Shown piece after piece: positions 13,796-16,479 of a DNA stretch of 16,479 nt. The stretch lies in contig JAUZOX010000017.1 in the NCBI GenBank assembly GCA_030706265.1, forward strand, positions 1 to 16,479, read 5' to 3'. A model generated the notes under the pieces. That model was not told the DNA's origin. It did not search any database and saw only the letters and a list, made by a program, of their open reading frames with translations. The translations under genes were made by a program, and so were the position numbers. Position 1 is the first letter of the stretch. Each line of letters opens with the position of its first letter. This DNA is from Bacteroidota bacterium. Its GTDB lineage: Bacteria > Bacteroidota > Bacteroidia > Bacteroidales > Cfx3-03.

Positions 13796-14525
13796 AACGT
13801 TTTTCTACTTGTGACATTGCGACTTCGGTAACCGGAGTATGGTGGAAAGCGCCATCCCTCCATCCGACTGACCAGATGCCCGGCCTTCCGTTGCGGATCT
13901 TGACCAGTTCCACTTCCCAGAGGGGGAATCCCACCCCGGGCAACCCGTCGCTCACCACACTTGGCAGCGGCCTGATCTTCCACCGGGAGACACAGGCCAG
14001 GGTGTTCTCACTGCGCGGTTGCAGGCGATGCAGAAAACCGGTCACCCGGCTCTCCTCCACCGCCAGTTGCAGCCTTCTGGACTCATCAAAACTCACCTCG
14101 CGTAGTTCGGCCACCACGGCTGAAAGCGATTTGCATTTGAGCCCCTGTTCCATTGTCCAGAGGGCCTCTTTTTCATTTCTGACGTCAACGAAAATTACCT
14201 GGTGAGGTTCGATGCCAAATGATTTCAAGGCAGGCGGGAAGAGGCTGCGTCGTGTGCTCACCCACAGGCAGATGCTGCCATTTTTCATGAGCGTACTCAG
14301 TAGCCCTGAGATAAAGCCGGTTGAGGCAGCGGCACAGGCAGGCGAGGGACTGATAAATTCATGTACAGCCCCCATGGGGAGACACCTTCCTGGAAAAGCA
14401 TCCGCCATCGGTCCAAGCCCGAAATCAAGCTGCCGCTCCTGGGGCAAAGGTCGGAATCCTTCCAACACTTCCAACTTTTCGCGCAGCTGCCTGAGGATCT
14501 CTTGCTTATTGACTACTCCTTCCAT
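13788..14525 (-). CDS. imuA: ImuA, RecA-like accessory protein of the translesion polymerase
   Basis: A 245-residue RecA/SulA-superfamily protein, first gene of the imuA-imuB-dnaE2 order. ImuA is thought to help load ImuB and DnaE2 at RecA-coated single strands. The GAVHEFI motif (52-58) followed by an Ala-rich stretch is the family's substitute for a Walker A, and no GKT or GKS is present, so ATP binding is doubtful here. VVAELREVSFDESRRLQLAVEES in the second half corresponds to the RecA-like core strand and helix. The C-terminus, with WEVELVKIRNGRPGIW, is the well-conserved ImuA tail. It overlaps imuB by 8 nt. A consensus Bacteroidota promoter and a palindromic site lie within 80 bp upstream, which fits damage-controlled expression of the whole cassette. 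Local G+C is high. Confidence 0.9.
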   Translation of the reverse strand: MEGVVNKQEILRQLREKLEVLEGFRPLPQERQLDFGLGPMADAFPGRCLPMGAVHEFISPSPACAAASTGFISGLLSTLMKNGSICLWVSTRRSLFPPALKSFGIEPHQVIFVDVRNEKEALWTMEQGLKCKSLSAVVAELREVSFDESRRLQLAVEESRVTGFLHRLQPRSENTLACVSRWKIRPLPSVVSDGLPGVGFPLWEVELVKIRNGRPGIWSVGWRDGAFHHTPVTEVAMSQVEKRYA

Positions 14526-14543
14526 GCGAGAAATTGATCACCT

Positions 14544-14561
14544 TTGTTATGTTTATAACAA
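14544..14561. promoter_or_regulatory. Perfect palindrome at the imuA transcription start, candidate SOS-type operator
   Basis: TTGTTAT and ATAACAA form a perfect 7+7 inverted repeat around four bases (GTTT on the plus strand). It lies about +6 to +23 relative to the start expected from the -7 box at 14580-14573. That position would let a bound dimeric repressor, such as LexA, block transcription. It is not one of the canonical LexA boxes of Proteobacteria or Firmicutes. Confidence 0.55.
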
Positions 14562-14572
14562 CTCACTTATTA

Positions 14573-14603
14573 CAAATATAGCGAATAAACGAGGGAGATC
14601 AAA
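14573..14603 (-). promoter_or_regulatory. Consensus Bacteroidota promoter of the imuA-imuB-dnaE2 cassette
   Basis: Read on the minus strand, TTTG (14603-14600) is followed by exactly 19 bp and then TATATTTG (14580-14573). This matches the TTTG-N19-21-TAnnTTTG consensus of the Bacteroidota primary sigma factor. The predicted leader to the imuA ATG is about 42 nt. Confidence 0.75.
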
Positions 14604-14837
14604 GTTTATTTTTCAAAGCGAATGTTAAATTTCTCCGTCGGCGAAAGCAGAGACGGGGATGGTTTTACAATAACAGCCGAGTGTAATTTAAATGCTTCTG
14701 GGTGCAATTTGAAATTTGATTAAAGTTCAAAATTATTTTTTTGACAGCCACCACTCACAAATACGCTGAAAATCGCCATCAAAATGTACAACGGCAAAAA
14801 GAGAAAAGTAAAATTATTTTACCGCTATCGGAATTTA

Positions 14838-15461
14838 TCAGACGGCTCTCGCCATCAGGTCGAGCTCAGGGTGGGCAAACTCTTTAACCGGAGCCCCTTT
14901 CAGCCATTCGTGCTCATTTTGGGGAGTGAGGATCACCGGCATTCGAAGTGTGGAGTTGTGGATTTTACTCATCAGGGGGTTGGCTTCAGTGGTGATGATT
15001 GTATAACTTTTGAGCACTTCCCCGGTGGATTTGTTAACCCATTCATTCCAAAGCCCCGCGTAGGCATAGAGCTCCTCTCCGGGCAAGGTGACCAGGTACT
15101 TCTTTTTATGTTTCCCTTTCGCATCCAGCCATTGCCATTCATAGAAGCCGTCGGCAATGACCAGACACCTGTTTTTCAGGCTATCCCTGAACGTGAGTTT
15201 CTTTTCAACTGATTCAATTCGTGCGTTAAGGGTGTATTGCCTGATACTGTTGTCCGTTGCCCATGGTGGTACCAGACCCCAGTGCAGAGGTGTGATGAGT
15301 CCAGGCTCGCGGTTAGTGATAACCGGTGTCAAAGGAAAGGTAAACCCGTTAAATTCATTGACCGGCAGCGACAATTCCGTTTCTAGTTCCTTTGCAATGC
15401 CTGCGTTGAATCTGTAAATCAATGCAGCCGGGAGTTTTACTAATCGGCTAAAATAACACAT
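14838..15461 (-). CDS. SOS response-associated peptidase family protein (SRAP, YedK/HMCES-like)
   Basis: A 207-residue SRAP-domain protein. HMCES and YedK bind abasic sites in single-stranded DNA and form a stable thiazolidine crosslink through the N-terminal cysteine, protecting the site from breakage. The start is set by this chemistry: the ATG at 15461 puts Cys at position 2 (MCYFSRL), whereas a GTG at 15533 would bury it after 24 extra residues. The other active-site residues are visible: Asn79 in LNARIES, Glu108 in ADGFYEWQW, and His168 in KIHNSTLRMPVIL. A few residues are inserted between the His and the RMPVIL motif compared with E. coli YedK. It is the first minus-strand gene upstream of imuA, separated by 312 bp with an independent promoter for imuA, so the two are neighbours in function more than strict operon members. 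Confidence 0.92.
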   Translation of the reverse strand: MCYFSRLVKLPAALIYRFNAGIAKELETELSLPVNEFNGFTFPLTPVITNREPGLITPLHWGLVPPWATDNSIRQYTLNARIESVEKKLTFRDSLKNRCLVIADGFYEWQWLDAKGKHKKKYLVTLPGEELYAYAGLWNEWVNKSTGEVLKSYTIITTEANPLMSKIHNSTLRMPVILTPQNEHEWLKGAPVKEFAHPELDLMARAV

Positions 15462-15479
15462 AGTGCCTGAATTGTAATA

Positions 15480-15490
15480 GTTTAATAAAC
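15480..15490. promoter_or_regulatory. Short palindrome in the SRAP gene leader
   Basis: GTTTA-A-TAAAC is a perfect 5+5 inverted repeat about 20 bp upstream of the SRAP start codon, inside the predicted untranslated leader. It may be an operator. It does not match the imuA palindrome without gaps. Confidence 0.2.
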
Positions 15491-15532
15491 ACTGAATGTA
15501 TTGCGAGGAGACAAAGCGACTGATATGATTCA

Positions 15533-15540
15533 CAAAATTA
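15533..15540 (-). promoter_or_regulatory. Candidate -7 promoter box of the SRAP gene
   Basis: On the minus strand this reads TAATTTTG (fits TAnnTTTG), about 72 bp upstream of the ATG at 15461. No TTTG is seen 19-21 bp further upstream. It overlaps the GTG at 15533, which supports 15461 as the real start because transcription would begin downstream of the GTG. Confidence 0.45.
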
Positions 15541-15868
15541 ATATCTCATTTGCCGAATTATCTTGCCGGTGTCGTAAAATAAAAACGGTATCATTGACTA
15601 AAATAAAAACTCAATATTTTTTTACTTCACGGGTACAAAAACTAACTATTTGTTTTGTTGGTTATATCTATTTCACAAAAAAGCCAATTAGTTATATGTT
15701 TTTTGATTTACTCTTTGGCACACTTATTTGAACATACTCGTACTACACGATATTGAGAACATTTCAACCTGTAATACCTTGTCAAATTTGCTTTTCAAAC
15801 AATTCCGCCTCATCCGTTTTATTATCTTTGCGCTTTTATAATTATGATGCAATAATGAACTTTATATA
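15534..15868. other. Divergent intergenic region between the SRAP gene and the right-edge gene
   Basis: Strongly AT-rich and carrying the -7 boxes of both flanking genes. A 76-codon plus-strand frame at 15501-15731 runs over the SRAP promoter, is Lys/Ile/Phe/Tyr-rich and lacks family resemblance, so I do not count it as a gene. Confidence 0.5.
15823..15830 (+). promoter_or_regulatory. Candidate -7 promoter box of the right-edge gene
   Basis: TATCTTTG fits TAnnTTTG and lies 38 bp before the ATG at 15869. The nearest upstream TTTG (15787-15790) is too far for a normal -33 element. Confidence 0.45.
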
Positions 15869-16479
15869 ATGCGTTTAATATCTACTCTTTTTCTTTTTTT
15901 CTTGCTGTATACAATATCAGGCCGGGCGCAATCGGTTCCTTTAGATTCAGCCGAGGTCGTAAAACCTTCGAAGTACTTACTGAGTGCAAAGGGTCCTTCA
16001 GGAGAAGTGATATTGACGACGGGGCGTATTGTTAAGGCCATTGCAATAAGTCGTCCCCAAAGCATGGAAATAGCCCGTATTTATTTGCATTATATTGCTA
16101 AAGTCAAATTGAAGACTGATGTTACAGGTCTGTCGTTAGCTACGGTTTCTTTCAGTTCAATGAAGCTTTCGGGCGATCTGGTTTATAAGGGATTTAATAT
16201 CAAAGATTATATCTTCCCGTCCCGTGTTACTTTTAGATTGATACTACCCGGTTCTTCGAAGGAAGCAGGTAAATTGAAAGAAGTATTGGTGACGGTCAAA
16301 GCGGCTAACGTGATAAATGGCAACTGTACCGTTTCCGTTCCGCTGCACAAAAAGATTTCCGAAATCCCTGCAATAGATAAATTGGCTTTCTATCATTCGG
16401 ATGATGATTATGAAAGGGCGGAAAGTCAAATGAAACTGATTGACCGCTATTTTACCGCCGGATGGCTGATACAACGCTC
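15869..16479 (+). CDS. Unrecognised exported protein, N-terminal 203 residues (3' truncated by window edge)
   Basis: The frame opens with ATG at 15869 and stays open for 203 codons to the window end. Residues 1-21 are a clear signal peptide (MRL, a Leu/Phe-rich core, then GRAQS with cleavage probably after Ala20), and no lipobox cysteine follows, so the product is exported. The mature part has many alternating hydrophobic strands, for example EVILTTGRIVKAIAIS and VTFRLILPGS, suggesting a beta-rich fold. One cysteine lies in NGNCTVSV. I do not recognise the family. Codon use looks ordinary for the genome and the minus strand frames here are shadows. A -7 box lies 38 bp upstream. Confidence 0.8.
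   Translation, partial: MRLISTLFLFFLLYTISGRAQSVPLDSAEVVKPSKYLLSAKGPSGEVILTTGRIVKAIAISRPQSMEIARIYLHYIAKVKLKTDVTGLSLATVSFSSMKLSGDLVYKGFNIKDYIFPSRVTFRLILPGSSKEAGKLKEVLVTVKAANVINGNCTVSVPLHKKISEIPAIDKLAFYHSDDDYERAESQMKLIDRYFTAGWLIQR

Larger units (their letters stand above)
14526..14837. other. Intergenic region between the SRAP gene and imuA
   Basis: The 80 bp next to imuA hold its promoter and palindromic operator. In the remainder (14620-14837), AT-rich toward the SRAP stop, I find no coding frame or RNA gene and no clear terminator for the SRAP gene. Confidence 0.5.

Noticed and set aside
13190..13831. 213-codon plus-strand frame opposite imuB
   Set aside because: Antisense of the clearly recognisable imuB; the length reflects the high local G+C.
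15462..15533. N-terminal extension of the SRAP protein from the GTG at 15533
   Set aside because: It would place the catalytic Cys at position 26 instead of 2 and overlaps a -7 promoter box.
15501..15731. 76-codon plus-strand reading frame
   Set aside because: It overlaps the SRAP gene's promoter and leader region and has AT-driven composition with no family resemblance.

Overview
The window looks like a chromosomal segment of a Bacteroidota bacterium, probably a member of the Bacteroidales. Several things point that way: a SusD/RagB-type C-terminus at the left edge, a DUF4301 family protein, promoters with the Bacteroidota -7 box TAnnTTTG, almost no Shine-Dalgarno sites, and AT-rich spacers. 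I cannot place it at genus level.

Left part (1-8640), a mosaic of housekeeping and carbohydrate genes. It starts with the tail of a SusD-like gene, an array of five 11-bp repeats and a decayed stretch. Then come a TTG-initiated RhlE-type DEAD-box helicase, an FSA/TalC-type aldolase or transaldolase with a strong terminator, a secreted PL6 polysaccharide lyase on the minus strand, an atypical SDR protein, and a minus-strand pair of a single-domain rhodanese and a DUF4301 protein. Two tandem leucine tRNAs (anticodons GAG and CAG) and a terminator follow. After them lies a short coding-like frame of about 80 codons with no ATG, GTG or TTG start.

Right part (8640-15540), a translesion synthesis cassette on the minus strand. 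In transcription order it is an SRAP/YedK-like protein (HMCES family), imuA, imuB and dnaE2 (imuC). imuA has a textbook Bacteroidota promoter (TTTG, 19 bp, TATATTTG). A perfect palindrome, TTGTTAT-N4-ATAACAA, lies just after the expected transcription start and is a good candidate for the damage-response operator. The polymerase genes are visibly richer in G+C than their neighbours, which suggests acquisition as a unit. The known model is that ImuA and the catalytically dead ImuB bring DnaE2 to lesions, while SRAP proteins cap abasic sites in single-stranded DNA.

Right edge (15540-16479): a promoter and the first 203 codons of an unrecognised secreted protein on the plus strand.

The most unusual signal is a family of dispersed intergenic repeats in both orientations (near 4397, 5331, 7617 and 12164). 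They share a TGTTTG-N6-CAAACA hairpin and an arm containing CCGGTTCAT.
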